Shown here in pieces: positions 46,470-55,799 of a stretch of DNA of 64,000 bases. Source of the stretch: Rhodobacter sp. SGA-6-6 (lineage in GTDB: Bacteria; Pseudomonadota; Alphaproteobacteria; Rhodobacterales; Rhodobacteraceae); the NCBI RefSeq assembly GCF_011043545.1, contig NZ_JAAKGP010000001.1:372001-436000 (forward strand), written 5' to 3'. Position 1 is the first letter of the stretch. Each line of letters begins with the position of its first letter. The translations under genes and the position numbers were made by a program. Under the pieces are notes generated by a model, which saw nothing but the letters and a program-made list of their open reading frames with translations, was not told where the DNA came from and did not search any database.

Positions 46470-49085
46470 ATGAACCTGGAAAAGTTCACGGAGCGGTCGC
46501 GCGGGTTCCTTCAGGCCGCGCAGACGATTGCGATGCGGGAAAGCCACCAGCGCGTGCTGCCCGACCATCTGCTGAAGGCGTTGATGGATGACGACCAAGG
46601 GCTGGCTGCGAACCTGATCCGCAAGGCCGGCGGCTCGCCCGAGCGGGTGAACGAGGCGGTGAACGCCGCCATCGCCAAGCTGCCCAAGGTCTCGGGCGGC
46701 GACGGCCAGACCTATATCGACCCGCAGCTGGTCCGCGTGCTGGACGAGGCCGAGCAGGTGGCGAAGAAGGCGGGCGACAGTTTCGTTCCCGTCGAACGGC
46801 TGCTGACCGCGCTGGCGCTGGTGAACACCCGGGCCAAGGATGCGCTGACCGCAGGGGCGGTGACGGCGCAGGGTCTGAACTCGGCGATCAACGACATCCG
46901 CAAGGGCCGCACGGCCGACAGCGCCTCCAGCGAAGACACGATGGAAGCGCTGAAGAAATACGCCCGCGACCTGACCGAGGCGGCGCGGGACGGCAAGATC
47001 GACCCGATCATCGGCCGCGACGAGGAAATCCGCCGCGCCATGCAGGTGCTGTCGCGCCGGACCAAGAACAACCCGGTGCTGATCGGCGAGCCGGGCGTCG
47101 GCAAGACCGCCATCGCCGAGGGCCTCGCCCTGCGCATCGTCAACGGCGACGTGCCGGAATCGCTGCGCAACAAGAAGCTGATGGCGCTGGACATGGGCGC
47201 GCTGATCGCCGGCGCCAAATACCGCGGCGAATTCGAGGAGCGGCTGAAGGCCATCCTGAAGGAGATCGAGGCCGCCGCCGGCGAGATCATCCTGTTCATC
47301 GACGAGATGCACACGCTGGTCGGCGCCGGGAAGTCCGAAGGCGCGATGGATGCGGCCAACCTGATCAAGCCCGCCTTGGCGCGGGGCGAGCTGCACTGCA
47401 TCGGCGCCACCACGCTGGACGAATACCGCAAGCATGTGGAGAAGGACGCCGCCCTGGCCCGCCGCTTCCAGCCGGTCTTCGTCGAGGAGCCGACGGTGGA
47501 GGACACCATCTCGATCCTGCGGGGCATCAAGGAAAAATACGAGATGCACCACGGGGTGAAGATCGCCGACTCGGCGCTGGTCGCCGCGGCGCAGCTGTCG
47601 CACCGCTACATCACCGACCGTTTCCTGCCCGACAAGGCCATCGACCTGGTGGACGAGGCGGCCAGCCGCCTGCGGATGGAGGTGGACTCCAAGCCCGAGG
47701 AACTGGACGCGCTGGACCGGCAGATCCTGCAGTTCCAGATCGAGGCCGAGGCGCTGAAGAAGGAAGACGACGCGGCGTCGAAGGACCGGCTGGAGAAGCT
47801 GGAGAAGGAGCTGGCCGACCTGCAGCAGCAATCGGCGGAGCTGACGGCGAAGTGGCAGGCCGAACGCGCCAGCCTGGACGAGGCGCGCGGGCTGAAGGAG
47901 CAGCTGGACCATTCGAGGGCCGAGCTTGAGCAGGCCAAGCGCGAGGGCAACTTCGCCCGCGCGGGCGAGCTGCAATACGGCCGCATCCCCGAGCTGGAGA
48001 AGAAGCTGGGCGAGGCCGAGGGCCGCGAGGGCGAGGCGCTGGTCGCCGAAGCCGTGCGGCCGGAGCAGATCGCCGAGGTGGTCGAACGCTGGACCGGCAT
48101 CCCGACGACCAAGATGCTGGAGGGCGAAAAGGACAAGCTCCTGCGGATGGAGGACGAACTCGGCAAGCGGGTCATCGGCCAGCGCGCGGCGGTGGAAGCC
48201 GTCTCCCGTGCCGTCCGCCGCGCCCGGGCCGGCCTGTCGGACGAGAACCGGCCGCTGGGGTCCTTCCTGTTCCTCGGCCCCACCGGCGTCGGCAAGACCG
48301 AGCTGACCAAGGCGCTGGCGGAATACCTGTTCGACGACGACACCGCGATGGTGCGCATCGACATGAGCGAGTTCATGGAGAAGCACTCCGTCTCCCGGCT
48401 GATCGGCGCCCCGCCCGGCTATGTCGGCTATGACGAGGGCGGTGTGCTGACCGAGGCGGTGAGGCGCCGGCCCTATCAGGTCGTCCTGTTCGACGAGGTG
48501 GAGAAGGCCCACCCGGACGTGTTCAACGTGCTGTTGCAGGTGCTGGACGACGGCATCCTGACCGACGGCCAGGGCCGGACGGTGGACTTCAAGCAGACGC
48601 TGATCATCCTGACCTCGAACCTGGGCGCGCGGGCGCTGTCGGAGCTGCCGGAAGGCGCCGACGCCTCCGCCGCGAAGGCCGAGGTGATGGAGGCGGTGCG
48701 GGCCCATTTCCGCCCCGAATTCCTGAACCGTCTGGACGAGCAGATCATCTTCGACCGGCTGAACCGGGCCGACATGACCGGCATCGTCGAGATCCAGCTG
48801 CACCGGCTGGAGGCCCGGCTGGCGGCGCGGAAGATCGCGCTGGACCTGGACGCGGAGGCCCGCGCCTGGCTGGCGGACGAAGGCTACGATCCGGTCTTCG
48901 GCGCCCGGCCGCTGAAACGGGTGATCCAGCGCCAGCTGCAGGATCCGCTGGCCGAGATGCTGCTGGCCGGCGACATCCTGGACGGCAGCACGGTTGTGGT
49001 GACGGCCGGGCCCGAGGGGCTGATCGTCGGCGACAAGGTGATCTCCAGCCGCCGCGACCGCCCGGCGCAGGCCGTGGTGCATTGA
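46470..49085 (+). CDS. clpB: ATP-dependent disaggregase ClpB
   Basis: 871 residues, a heat-shock AAA+ chaperone that works with DnaK to extract proteins from aggregates. There is an N-terminal double Clp repeat ([20 protein letters not shown]). Walker A of the first module is [15 protein letters not shown] and of the second [19 protein letters not shown]. Between them is a long coiled-coil middle domain (about residues 400-530, [20 protein letters not shown]). The VGYDEGG pore loop is present. AAAGGAG precedes the ATG. Confidence 0.97.
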   Translation: MNLEKFTERSRGFLQAAQTIAMRESHQRVLPDHLLKALMDDDQGLAANLIRKAGGSPERVNEAVNAAIAKLPKVSGGDGQTYIDPQLVRVLDEAEQVAKKAGDSFVPVERLLTALALVNTRAKDALTAGAVTAQGLNSAINDIRKGRTADSASSEDTMEALKKYARDLTEAARDGKIDPIIGRDEEIRRAMQVLSRRTKNNPVLIGEPGVGKTAIAEGLALRIVNGDVPESLRNKKLMALDMGALIAGAKYRGEFEERLKAILKEIEAAAGEIILFIDEMHTLVGAGKSEGAMDAANLIKPALARGELHCIGATTLDEYRKHVEKDAALARRFQPVFVEEPTVEDTISILRGIKEKYEMHHGVKIADSALVAAAQLSHRYITDRFLPDKAIDLVDEAASRLRMEVDSKPEELDALDRQILQFQIEAEALKKEDDAASKDRLEKLEKELADLQQQSAELTAKWQAERASLDEARGLKEQLDHSRAELEQAKREGNFARAGELQYGRIPELEKKLGEAEGREGEALVAEAVRPEQIAEVVERWTGIPTTKMLEGEKDKLLRMEDELGKRVIGQRAAVEAVSRAVRRARAGLSDENRPLGSFLFLGPTGVGKTELTKALAEYLFDDDTAMVRIDMSEFMEKHSVSRLIGAPPGYVGYDEGGVLTEAVRRRPYQVVLFDEVEKAHPDVFNVLLQVLDDGILTDGQGRTVDFKQTLIILTSNLGARALSELPEGADASAAKAEVMEAVRAHFRPEFLNRLDEQIIFDRLNRADMTGIVEIQLHRLEARLAARKIALDLDAEARAWLADEGYDPVFGARPLKRVIQRQLQDPLAEMLLAGDILDGSTVVVTAGPEGLIVGDKVISSRRDRPAQAVVH

Positions 49086-49138
49086 TCAACGGCGGGGCCG
49101 GGAACCCGGCTCCGCTGATACGCCTTGCGATCCGGCGA

Positions 49139-49166
49139 GACCGGCGCCCGAACCACGGCGCCGGTC
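49139..49166. terminator. Terminator between clpB and a convergent gene
   Basis: GACCGGCGCC and GGCGCCGGTC form a perfect 10-bp stem with an 8-base loop, followed by ATTTCC on the + strand. A second GC-rich hairpin (GGGGCCGGG/CCCGGCTCC) lies at 49094-49113, just after the clpB stop. Confidence 0.6.
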
Positions 49167-49190
49167 ATTTCCTTGCCTGAGGAAGGGTTC

Positions 49191-49568
49191 TTAGACGGGC
49201 GGCGGGCCGGGCGGGGGCGTGACGGCCGGGGCCGCCTTGTCCTCGGTGTTCACCGCGCCGGCGCTGATGCCATAGTTCACCCCGCCGCCGTTGAAGTTCA
49301 GCCCGACATCCAGCCCGACATAGCTGTTGTCGCCCAAATACGCGCCGCCCACCGTGCCGCGCCAGGCGCCGCTGCCGAAGATGTAGTCCAGGCCCGCGCT
49401 GGCGGCGAAGCTGTCCTCCTCGTCATCCGAGAACACCCGCAGGCCGATCCCGGTCTGCGACTGTCCGCCGCCGAACGAGAACGAAAGGCCGAGGCCGACG
49501 GCGGGGTCGGCCAGGACGGGGGTGGAGAAGGCAAGAAGGCAGGCGGAAGTCAGGGCAAGGATGCGCAT
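49191..49568 (-). CDS. Hypothetical exported Gly-rich protein
   Basis: 125 residues with a signal peptide (MRILALTSACLLAFSTPVLA), then repeated short beta-strands rich in Gly and aromatics (GLGLSFSFGGGQSQTG, GGAYLGDNSYVGLDVGLNF), and a Pro-rich end (TPPPGPPPV). The alternation suggests a small beta-barrel or surface protein, but no family is recognised. AGGAAAG precedes the ATG at 49568. Confidence 0.75.
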   Translation of the reverse strand: MRILALTSACLLAFSTPVLADPAVGLGLSFSFGGGQSQTGIGLRVFSDDEEDSFAASAGLDYIFGSGAWRGTVGGAYLGDNSYVGLDVGLNFNGGGVNYGISAGAVNTEDKAAPAVTPPPGPPPV

Positions 49569-49643
49569 GTCGGTCTTTCCTGCGACGGGTTGAGGTTGGA
49601 AAACTGGTCGACTTTTTCTCTGCAAGGCACGGGGCATCGCCGC

Positions 49644-50321
49644 TCAGGCGGAGCGCAGGATGACGAGGTTGTCGTCCACCGCCTCGGCCACCGCGGTGAA
49701 ATGCGGGGTGCGGCGGGCCGGATCCTCGCCCGAGCGGATGATCAACAGCTCGGTCTCCTGCACCACCGCCTCCGCCTGCCTGGCCGCCTTCTTCGCGGCG
49801 GATTTCTTCACGGCGCGGACCGGCGGCAGCCGCTTGGCGTTCTTCTTGTAGCCCTCCTTCGGGGTGATCGTCTCCTGCGTCGGGTCCAGATTGGCGCGGA
49901 CGATGCGGTCCAGCTTGGCCTCGGCCTGCTTCATCGCCTTCTTGACCGGCGCATAATCGCCGGTATCGGGCAGCTTGTCGGCGACCCAGCCGTAATAGAT
50001 GCGCAGGCAGTCGATCCGGTATTCCAGCGCCATCTGGGCCGAGCCGCAGGTGCGGTTGGCGTCCTCAATGATCTTCACCAGCGCATTGGTGGTGCCCTTG
50101 TTCAGCGACCCACCGGACGTGCCGCGGGATTTTCCGTCATTCCGGCCATAGTCCTCTCCGCCGCAGTCGCCTTCGCAACTCTGCGCCAGCCAGAGCAGGG
50201 CCTCGGCATCGGCAGGCCCGACCGGCTGCGGAACCGGCAACAGGATCGGACCCGCCTGCACGGCGGCGGGCCAGGACAGGCCGAGGGTGATCGCAAGAAC
50301 CTTCAGGACAGATCGCTTCAT
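49644..50321 (-). CDS. Hypothetical exported protein downstream of the caspase gene
   Basis: 225 residues with a signal peptide (VLKVLAITLGLSWPAAVQAG). It has Cys in SCEGDCGGEDYG and RTCGSAQMALEYRIDCLRIY, likely disulfides, and a Lys-rich region (KKSAAKKAARQAE). The end (TELLIIRSGEDPARRTPHFT) may form a small domain. I do not recognise a family. It follows the caspase gene by one base, so the two proteins probably act together in the periplasm. Confidence 0.75.
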   Translation of the reverse strand: MKRSVLKVLAITLGLSWPAAVQAGPILLPVPQPVGPADAEALLWLAQSCEGDCGGEDYGRNDGKSRGTSGGSLNKGTTNALVKIIEDANRTCGSAQMALEYRIDCLRIYYGWVADKLPDTGDYAPVKKAMKQAEAKLDRIVRANLDPTQETITPKEGYKKNAKRLPPVRAVKKSAAKKAARQAEAVVQETELLIIRSGEDPARRTPHFTAVAEAVDDNLVILRSA

Positions 50322-50322
50322 C

Positions 50323-51825
50323 TCAATTCTCCGCTTCGAAAATGCCATAGGCGGCCAGCACCGCCCGCCGCGTCCCCGGGCCGAAGGATCCGTCCACCGC
50401 CCCGTCGTAAAGCCCCTTCTCCGCCAGGATCGCCTGCAATTCGGCCCAGGTCTCGCGCGGGAACTTGTCGGCGTTGTTCAAGAGCCCGTCCAGCGCCAGT
50501 TCGCTGCCGCCGCGCAGGGCGCGATACAGCAGGTCCGCCGCATCCTTGGCCCCCAGCCCCGGCGCCTTGCCGTTGGCGGCGAAGCTGGCGAGGTTGAACA
50601 TCGCCTCGGTATGGCCGAGGTCCGCCGCCTGCCGGAACAGCGCCAGCGCCCGGTCGCGGTCCTTCGGCACCCCCAACTCGCCGGTGAAGGCGAAATAGCC
50701 CATGTCGTTCACCGCCGCGGCGATCCCGGCCTCGGCGGCCTGCCCGTAAAGCTCCACCGCGCGGGCCGGGTCGGCGGCGACGCCGAAGCCGCCCTCCAGC
50801 ACCTTGGCCAGCCGGTATTTCGCATCGGCATCCCCCGCCGCCACCGCCTTTTCCAGCAGCGCCACCGCGCCCGAAGGGTCGTAATCCGCGCGCTGGCGGT
50901 CCAGCTTGGCCAAGGCCAGCCCGACGATGGACCGCGAATCCCCGGCATCGGCCAGCCTTTGCAGGTTGGCCTGGTCCTCCTCGACGATCTTGGACCATGC
51001 GGCGGCAAGGTCGTCGACCCCCGGCTCCGCCCCGCCCGCGGCGCCGCCGGCCAGGAAGAACGGCTCGCCGGGCAGCGAGCCGTAGGTGGCGGGCTCCTGC
51101 AGGTTGCCGGTGGCGGCCAGCACGTCGTCGCGCACCTGGCGGAACATCAGCCCGATCTCCAGGTCCGGCAGCACCATGTTCTCGCGCAGGGCCACGTTGA
51201 ACGGGCTGTTCTCGCCATCGCCGTCCATCGCCACCTCGCCGTCGCGGGCGGCGAAGGCCACCAGCGTGCCGCGCTCCGGCGCCGGCGCCGCCAGCCCGCC
51301 CTTGCCGGTGGTCAGGCCCTTGGCGACCTCGGGGTCGCGCAGATCGATCACGTCGGGGAAGGGGTTGTCGCGGCAGGAGTCCAGGATCAGGATCGACATC
51401 TTCCGCGCCCCGTCGACCGAGGCCAGCATCTGGTCCATGGTGACAGACGCGGTGACGATGTCCTTCGCCGCCTGCACCCTTGCATCGACCGGGATCAGGA
51501 AGGTGGTGCCCTGCACCGAGACCCCGTGCCCGGCATAGTAGATCAACGCGATGTCGGCGGTCTCGGCCCGGAAGGCGAAGTCCTGCAGTTCCTGCAGCGT
51601 CTCTTCCTTCGTCGCGTCCATCAGCACGTCGACCGCGAAGCCCATGCCTTCCAGCGTCCCGGCCAGCGCGCGGGCGTCGTTGATGGTGTTCTTCAGCTTC
51701 GGCACGGTCTCGTAGCCGGACATGCCGACGACCAGGGCGACCCGGTCGCTGGCCCGGGTTTCGGCAAAGGCCGGAGACAGCAGGGAAAGCGCCAGCAGCG
51801 GCAGCACCAGCAGGAAACGACGCAT
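50323..51825 (-). CDS. Secreted caspase-family protease with Sel1 repeats and peptidoglycan-binding domain
   Basis: 500 residues with a signal peptide (cleavage near SPAFA). The p20-like caspase domain has the catalytic dyad His in IYYAGHGVSVQG and Cys in ILDSCRDNPF; VALVVGMSGYETVPKLKNT is its first strand. After about residue 265 there are Sel1-like repeats (AKYRLAKVLEGGFGVAADPA, AAVNDMGYFAFTGELGVPKD). The last 45 residues resemble a peptidoglycan-binding domain (EKGLYDGAVDGSFGPGTRRA). Such orthocaspases cleave after Arg or Lys. The target here is unknown. Confidence 0.9.
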   Translation of the reverse strand: MRRFLLVLPLLALSLLSPAFAETRASDRVALVVGMSGYETVPKLKNTINDARALAGTLEGMGFAVDVLMDATKEETLQELQDFAFRAETADIALIYYAGHGVSVQGTTFLIPVDARVQAAKDIVTASVTMDQMLASVDGARKMSILILDSCRDNPFPDVIDLRDPEVAKGLTTGKGGLAAPAPERGTLVAFAARDGEVAMDGDGENSPFNVALRENMVLPDLEIGLMFRQVRDDVLAATGNLQEPATYGSLPGEPFFLAGGAAGGAEPGVDDLAAAWSKIVEEDQANLQRLADAGDSRSIVGLALAKLDRQRADYDPSGAVALLEKAVAAGDADAKYRLAKVLEGGFGVAADPARAVELYGQAAEAGIAAAVNDMGYFAFTGELGVPKDRDRALALFRQAADLGHTEAMFNLASFAANGKAPGLGAKDAADLLYRALRGGSELALDGLLNNADKFPRETWAELQAILAEKGLYDGAVDGSFGPGTRRAVLAAYGIFEAEN

Positions 51826-52045
51826 GAAAATACCCCGGGCGAGGGATCAATGACTTGCCGCCATGTTAGCCCCGGTCGCCCGGTTCGGCAAAGGCTTATC
51901 GGGGCGCTGCGGGCCGGTGCGGAAAACCCTACCCCCGGGATGCAGGTTTCAGCCGATCGCCGGGCGCAGGGGCGGCCGATCCTGACAGGGCCGCGCAGCC
52001 GGGCTATATCCGGCAGGAGGCTGTGGCGAGGAAAGGAGACCCGAC

Positions 52046-52474
52046 ATGTCGGTGGATACCAAATACTGGACCGAGGCGAAGGCGACCGGCGGCGGCCGCA
52101 ACGGCATTGCCGGGCTGGTGAACGGCCAGCTGACGGTGGCGATGGCCAGCCCGAAGGAACTGGGCGGCTCGGGCCTCGGCCACAACCCCGAGGAACTGTT
52201 CGCGACCGGCTATGCCGCCTGCTATCTGGGTGCCATGCGCTTCGCGGCGGGGGCGGAGAAGCTGGGCGCCGTGCCGGACAATGCCACGGTGAACGCCCAT
52301 GTCGGCATCGGCCCCCGGTCGGACGGCGGCTTCGGGCTGAAGGTCAGGCTGGTGGTCAGCCTGCCGGGGCTGGACCGCGCCGTGGCCGAGAAGATCGTGG
52401 AGCGCGGGCATTTCATCTGCCCCTATTCCAACGCCACCCGCGGCAACATCGAGGTGGAGACCGAACTGGCCTGA
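52046..52474 (+). CDS. ohr: Organic hydroperoxide resistance protein (Ohr/OsmC family)
   Basis: 142 residues with the two redox Cys of Ohr: GYAACYLGAMRF and HFICPYSNATRGN. The substrate-site Arg lies in the N-terminal third. Ohr reduces organic peroxides with lipoylated protein as electron source. AAAGGAG precedes the ATG. The MarR-type OhrR gene is not adjacent. A 2-copy 12-bp tandem (CCGGCCCCGTCG) follows the stop. Confidence 0.93.
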   Translation: MSVDTKYWTEAKATGGGRNGIAGLVNGQLTVAMASPKELGGSGLGHNPEELFATGYAACYLGAMRFAAGAEKLGAVPDNATVNAHVGIGPRSDGGFGLKVRLVVSLPGLDRAVAEKIVERGHFICPYSNATRGNIEVETELA

Positions 52475-52510
52475 GCCGCCCTCCGGCCCCGTCGCCGGCC
52501 CCGTCGCCGG

Positions 52511-52530
52511 CATAGTGCATCTGCACTATG
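52511..52530. promoter_or_regulatory. 20-bp palindromic operator upstream of the HDAC-like gene
   Basis: CATAGTGCATCTGCACTATG is symmetric: 9+9 bases with a 2-base centre. It lies 54 bases before the HDAC-like gene. A diverged copy is at 53711-53730, before the binding-protein gene (15 of 20 positions match). LuxR-type regulators bind ~18-20 bp palindromes, and one is encoded at 61266, so it is the obvious candidate. Confidence 0.65.
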
Positions 52531-52583
52531 GATCAATCCTGCCTGACGGATGAACCTTTCCCCGTTGCGGGAAGGGAGCGGCC

Positions 52584-53693
52584 ATGACCACCGGATTCTA
52601 TTTCGACGAGCACTGCCTGTGGCACACCACGGGCGAGCATGTGATCATCGCCCCGGTCGGCGGCTATCTCCAGCCGCCCTCGGGCGCGGGCCATGCCGAA
52701 AGCCCCGAGACCAAGCGGCGGCTCAAAAACCTGGTCGAGGTCTCGGGCCTGGGCGACCATCTTGCCTGGCGCAAGGCGGCCCCGCTGATGCGGGCGGAGA
52801 TGGAGCGGGTGCATACCCCCGGCTATCTCGACAAGTTCAAGGCGCTGTCGGATGCGGGCGGCGGCAATGCCGGCTTCTATTCGCCCTTCGGCCCCGGCAG
52901 TTTCGAGATTGCGGCGCTGTCGGCCGGGCTGGTGAAACAGGCGGTGGCGGATGTGTTCCACCGCCGGGTGGACAATGCCTATGTCATCTCGCGCCCGCCG
53001 GGGCACCATTGCCTGCCGGATGCCTCGATGGGCTTCTGCCTCTTGGCGAACATCCCGCTGGCGCTGGAGGCGCTGCGGGCCGAGGTGGGGCCGGTGCGGG
53101 CGGCGGTGGTCGACTGGGACGTGCACCACGGCAACGGCACCGAGGCCTGTTTCATCGACCGCGACGACACGCTGACCATCAGTCTGCATCAGGAGAACTG
53201 CTTCCCGCCGGATCAGGGCCGGGCGGAGACCCGCGGCACCGGCAAGGGGGAGGGGTTCAACCTGAACATCCCCCTGCTGCCGGGCGGCGGCCACCAGGCC
53301 TATCTGGACGCCTTCGACCTGCTGGTCGCCCCCGCCCTGCGGGCGTTCAAGCCGGAGATCATCGTCGTCGCCTCCGGCCTCGACGCCAATTCCTTCGATC
53401 CGCTGGCGCGGATGCAGGCCAGTTCCGAGACCTTCCGCGCCATGGCGACCCGGATCAAGGCGCTGGCCGGCGAGCTGTGCGGCGGCCGCGTCCTCGCCGC
53501 GCACGAGGGCGGCTATGCCGAGGGCTATGTCCCCTTCTGCGGGCTGGCGGTGATCGAGACCTTCGCCGGCCACCGGACCGAGGTGCAGGACCCGTTCCTC
53601 GACATCCTCACCGCCCAGCAGCCGCCCGCCGATTTCGTCGGCTACCAGCGCAGGCGGCTGGAGGATCAGGCGCGCGGGCTGGGGCTGCTCTGA
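52584..53693 (+). CDS. Class II histone-deacetylase-like amidohydrolase
   Basis: 369 residues of the arginase/deacetylase fold. The zinc site is in VVDWDVHHGNGTEACF (Asp and His) and DANSFDP; the charge-relay His pair is in VISRPPGHHCLPDASMGFC. Bacterial members deacetylate acetylpolyamines or other N-acyl amines, since these cells have no histones. It lies directly upstream of an amide-type ABC transporter and shares an operator-like palindrome with it, so its substrate is probably an N-acyl amine handled by the cluster. Confidence 0.88.
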   Translation: MTTGFYFDEHCLWHTTGEHVIIAPVGGYLQPPSGAGHAESPETKRRLKNLVEVSGLGDHLAWRKAAPLMRAEMERVHTPGYLDKFKALSDAGGGNAGFYSPFGPGSFEIAALSAGLVKQAVADVFHRRVDNAYVISRPPGHHCLPDASMGFCLLANIPLALEALRAEVGPVRAAVVDWDVHHGNGTEACFIDRDDTLTISLHQENCFPPDQGRAETRGTGKGEGFNLNIPLLPGGGHQAYLDAFDLLVAPALRAFKPEIIVVASGLDANSFDPLARMQASSETFRAMATRIKALAGELCGGRVLAAHEGGYAEGYVPFCGLAVIETFAGHRTEVQDPFLDILTAQQPPADFVGYQRRRLEDQARGLGLL

Positions 53694-53710
53694 CAGCCCC
53701 GGCCGAAAGC

Positions 53711-53730
53711 CATGGTGCATTTGCATCATT
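53711..53730. promoter_or_regulatory. Diverged operator copy upstream of the binding-protein gene
   Basis: CATGGTGCATTTGCATCATT matches the palindrome at 52511-52530 at 15 of 20 positions and keeps the TGCA-N2-TGCA core. It lies 82 bases upstream of the transporter operon start. Confidence 0.55.
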
Positions 53731-53812
53731 TACAGGGGGCCGCCGCGCTGGCCCCATGAGGACAGAAAGGCACCGGGGCGAACCCGGGCCGCAGCCAACG
53801 GGAGAGACTGCC

Positions 53813-55066
53813 ATGACCCTGACCCGCCGTCAGTTCCTGATGACATCCGCCGCCTCGGTGGCCGCCGCCTCCATCGCCGCCCCCGCCTTCGCCGCCGAGC
53901 CGATCCTGATCGGCGTGCCCACCGCGCAATCCGGCCCGGTCGGCGTGGCCGACCAGCAGGACTGGCTGAACGGCGTCACCATGGCGGTGGAAGAGATCAA
54001 CGCGGCCGGCGGCGTCAACGGCCGCCCGCTGGAGACGCGGGTGGTGGACATCGACCTCTTGACCCCCGAAGGCACCGTCGCCGCCTTCCAGAGCCTGGTC
54101 GAGGGCGGCGTCCACGCTCTGGCGCACAGCTTCGCCATCATCGCCCAGCCGGCGATGGACGTGGCGGCGGCGAAAGGCCTGCCCTACCTGCACGGCAACA
54201 CCGCGCAGCAGAGCCTCGACCTGGTGAAGGCCAACCCGGAGAAATACCGCAACATCTTCCAGATCGACGTGGCCGAGACCTGGTATGGCGCCGGCTTCGT
54301 CAAGTTCCTGTCGAACCACCGCGCCGGGGGATGGCAGCCGAAGAACAACCGCATCCACATCGTGCAGGAGCAGATCGGCTATACCCAGGTCATCTCCAAG
54401 GCCACGCAGGCGGCCATCGCCGCCTCGGGCGGTGAATGGGAGCAGGGGCCGATCACCGACATCCAGTTCCCGGTGCAGGACTGGACGCCCATCGTGCAGG
54501 CGCTGAAGGACGCCGACTGCGGCGTGATCATGATCGACCACTGGGTCGCGGCGGAACTCGCCAGCTTCGCCCAAGCCTATGTGCTGGACCCGACGCCGGG
54601 CAGCCTGGTCTACCTGCAATACGGCCCCTCGCAGCCCGAGTTCCTGGACCTTGCCGGCGACGCGGCCGAGGGCTTCATCTGGGGCTCGGTCCTCGGCGTC
54701 TATGCCGACGAGAAGGGCATGGCCTTCCGCGAGTCCTATCAGGCCCGCTTCCCCGGCACGATGGGCATGGTCTACACCGGCGGCGGCTACGACGCGATCC
54801 ACATCCTCGCCGCCGCCTGGGCAGAGGCCGATCCGGCGGATTTCGATGCGGTGGGCAATGCGATCCGGGCGATCTCGCACCGCGGCGTCTGCGGCACCTA
54901 TACCTTCGCCACGCCGGAACAGACCCCGCTCAGCTACCCGAACACCACCGACGACCCCGAGGCCGGGCAGGCCCACCTGATCTTCCAGGTCCAGGACGGG
55001 GCGCATACGATCATCTCGCCCGAGACCCACAAGCAGGCCGACATGCGGCCCGCGCCCTGGATGTGA
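53813..55066 (+). CDS. Substrate-binding protein of an amide/branched-chain ABC transporter
   Basis: 417 residues with a Tat-type signal (TRRQFLMTSAASVAAA), suggesting the protein may be exported folded. The periplasmic binding fold (Peripla_BP_6) starts at ILIGVPTAQSGPVGVADQQD. The family includes the short-chain amide/urea binding proteins FmdD/UrtA as well as LivJ. The context with an N,N-dimethylformamidase-type enzyme supports an amide ligand. GGAGAGACTGCC precedes the ATG. The ATPase gene follows after 4 bases. Confidence 0.9.
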   Translation: MTLTRRQFLMTSAASVAAASIAAPAFAAEPILIGVPTAQSGPVGVADQQDWLNGVTMAVEEINAAGGVNGRPLETRVVDIDLLTPEGTVAAFQSLVEGGVHALAHSFAIIAQPAMDVAAAKGLPYLHGNTAQQSLDLVKANPEKYRNIFQIDVAETWYGAGFVKFLSNHRAGGWQPKNNRIHIVQEQIGYTQVISKATQAAIAASGGEWEQGPITDIQFPVQDWTPIVQALKDADCGVIMIDHWVAAELASFAQAYVLDPTPGSLVYLQYGPSQPEFLDLAGDAAEGFIWGSVLGVYADEKGMAFRESYQARFPGTMGMVYTGGGYDAIHILAAAWAEADPADFDAVGNAIRAISHRGVCGTYTFATPEQTPLSYPNTTDDPEAGQAHLIFQVQDGAHTIISPETHKQADMRPAPWM

Positions 55067-55070
55067 CCGT

Positions 55071-55799
55071 ATGGCGGCGGAGGCGATCTTCGGCTGCCGG
55101 GGTATCGGCATCTCCTTCGGCAACCGCGCCATCCTCCGGGATGTTTCCCTCTCCGTCTCCCCCGGAGAGGTCCTGGGTCTTGTCGGCCCCAACGGCGCCG
55201 GCAAGACCTCCTTGTTCGAGATTCTCTGCGGGCGCTACGTGGCCTCCAGCGGGACGGTCACGCTGAAGGGGCAGGACATCACCCGCCTGGCGGTGCATGA
55301 CCGGGCACGGCTGGGGCTGGCGCGGACCTACCAGAGCCCGGTGGTGCCCTCGTCCCTGACCATCGCCGAGACCTTCCGGGCGGCGCGCCATGCCTATCGG
55401 CCCTACCGGACGCGGATGGATGCGGAATGGGCCTGCCACATGGCCAATTTCCGCCAGCCCTGGGACCGGCTGGCCGGGTCCTTGGACACCTTCGACCGCC
55501 GCAAGCTGCTGCTGGCCTGCCTGCTGCTGCGCGACCCCTGCGTGCTGTTGCTGGACGAACCCGCCTCGGGCCTGATCAACTCGGAAATCGACGAACTGGA
55601 CCTGATCATCCGCCATCTGGTCGACGAGCATCACATCGCCGCCATCCTGATCGAACACCGGCTGGAGCTGTTGTCCGCCATCGCCGACCGCGCGGTGGTG
55701 CTGGACATGGGCGAGGTGATCGCCACCGGCACCCCGGCCGAGGTGTTCCAGAACCCCCGGGTGCTGGAAGCCTATTTCGAGGAGCCGGCGCATGGCTGA
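55071..55799 (+). CDS. ABC transporter ATP-binding protein (LivG-type) with degenerate signature motif
   Basis: 242 residues. Walker A is GPNGAGKTSLFE, Walker B VLLLDEPASGL and the H-loop His is in AAILIEHRLELL. The ABC signature, normally LSYGQ or LSGGQ, reads SLDTFDRRKLLL, so one of the two ATP sites of the transporter is predicted to be degenerate. Its partner LivF carries a normal LSGGE. It overlaps LivF by 8 bases. It probably energises uptake of an amide. Confidence 0.9.
   Translation: MAAEAIFGCRGIGISFGNRAILRDVSLSVSPGEVLGLVGPNGAGKTSLFEILCGRYVASSGTVTLKGQDITRLAVHDRARLGLARTYQSPVVPSSLTIAETFRAARHAYRPYRTRMDAEWACHMANFRQPWDRLAGSLDTFDRRKLLLACLLLRDPCVLLLDEPASGLINSEIDELDLIIRHLVDEHHIAAILIEHRLELLSAIADRAVVLDMGEVIATGTPAEVFQNPRVLEAYFEEPAHG

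Noticed and set aside
46452-49082. Open frame of 876 codons opposite clpB
   Set aside because: ClpB on the plus strand is complete and highly conserved; the opposite frame resembles nothing.
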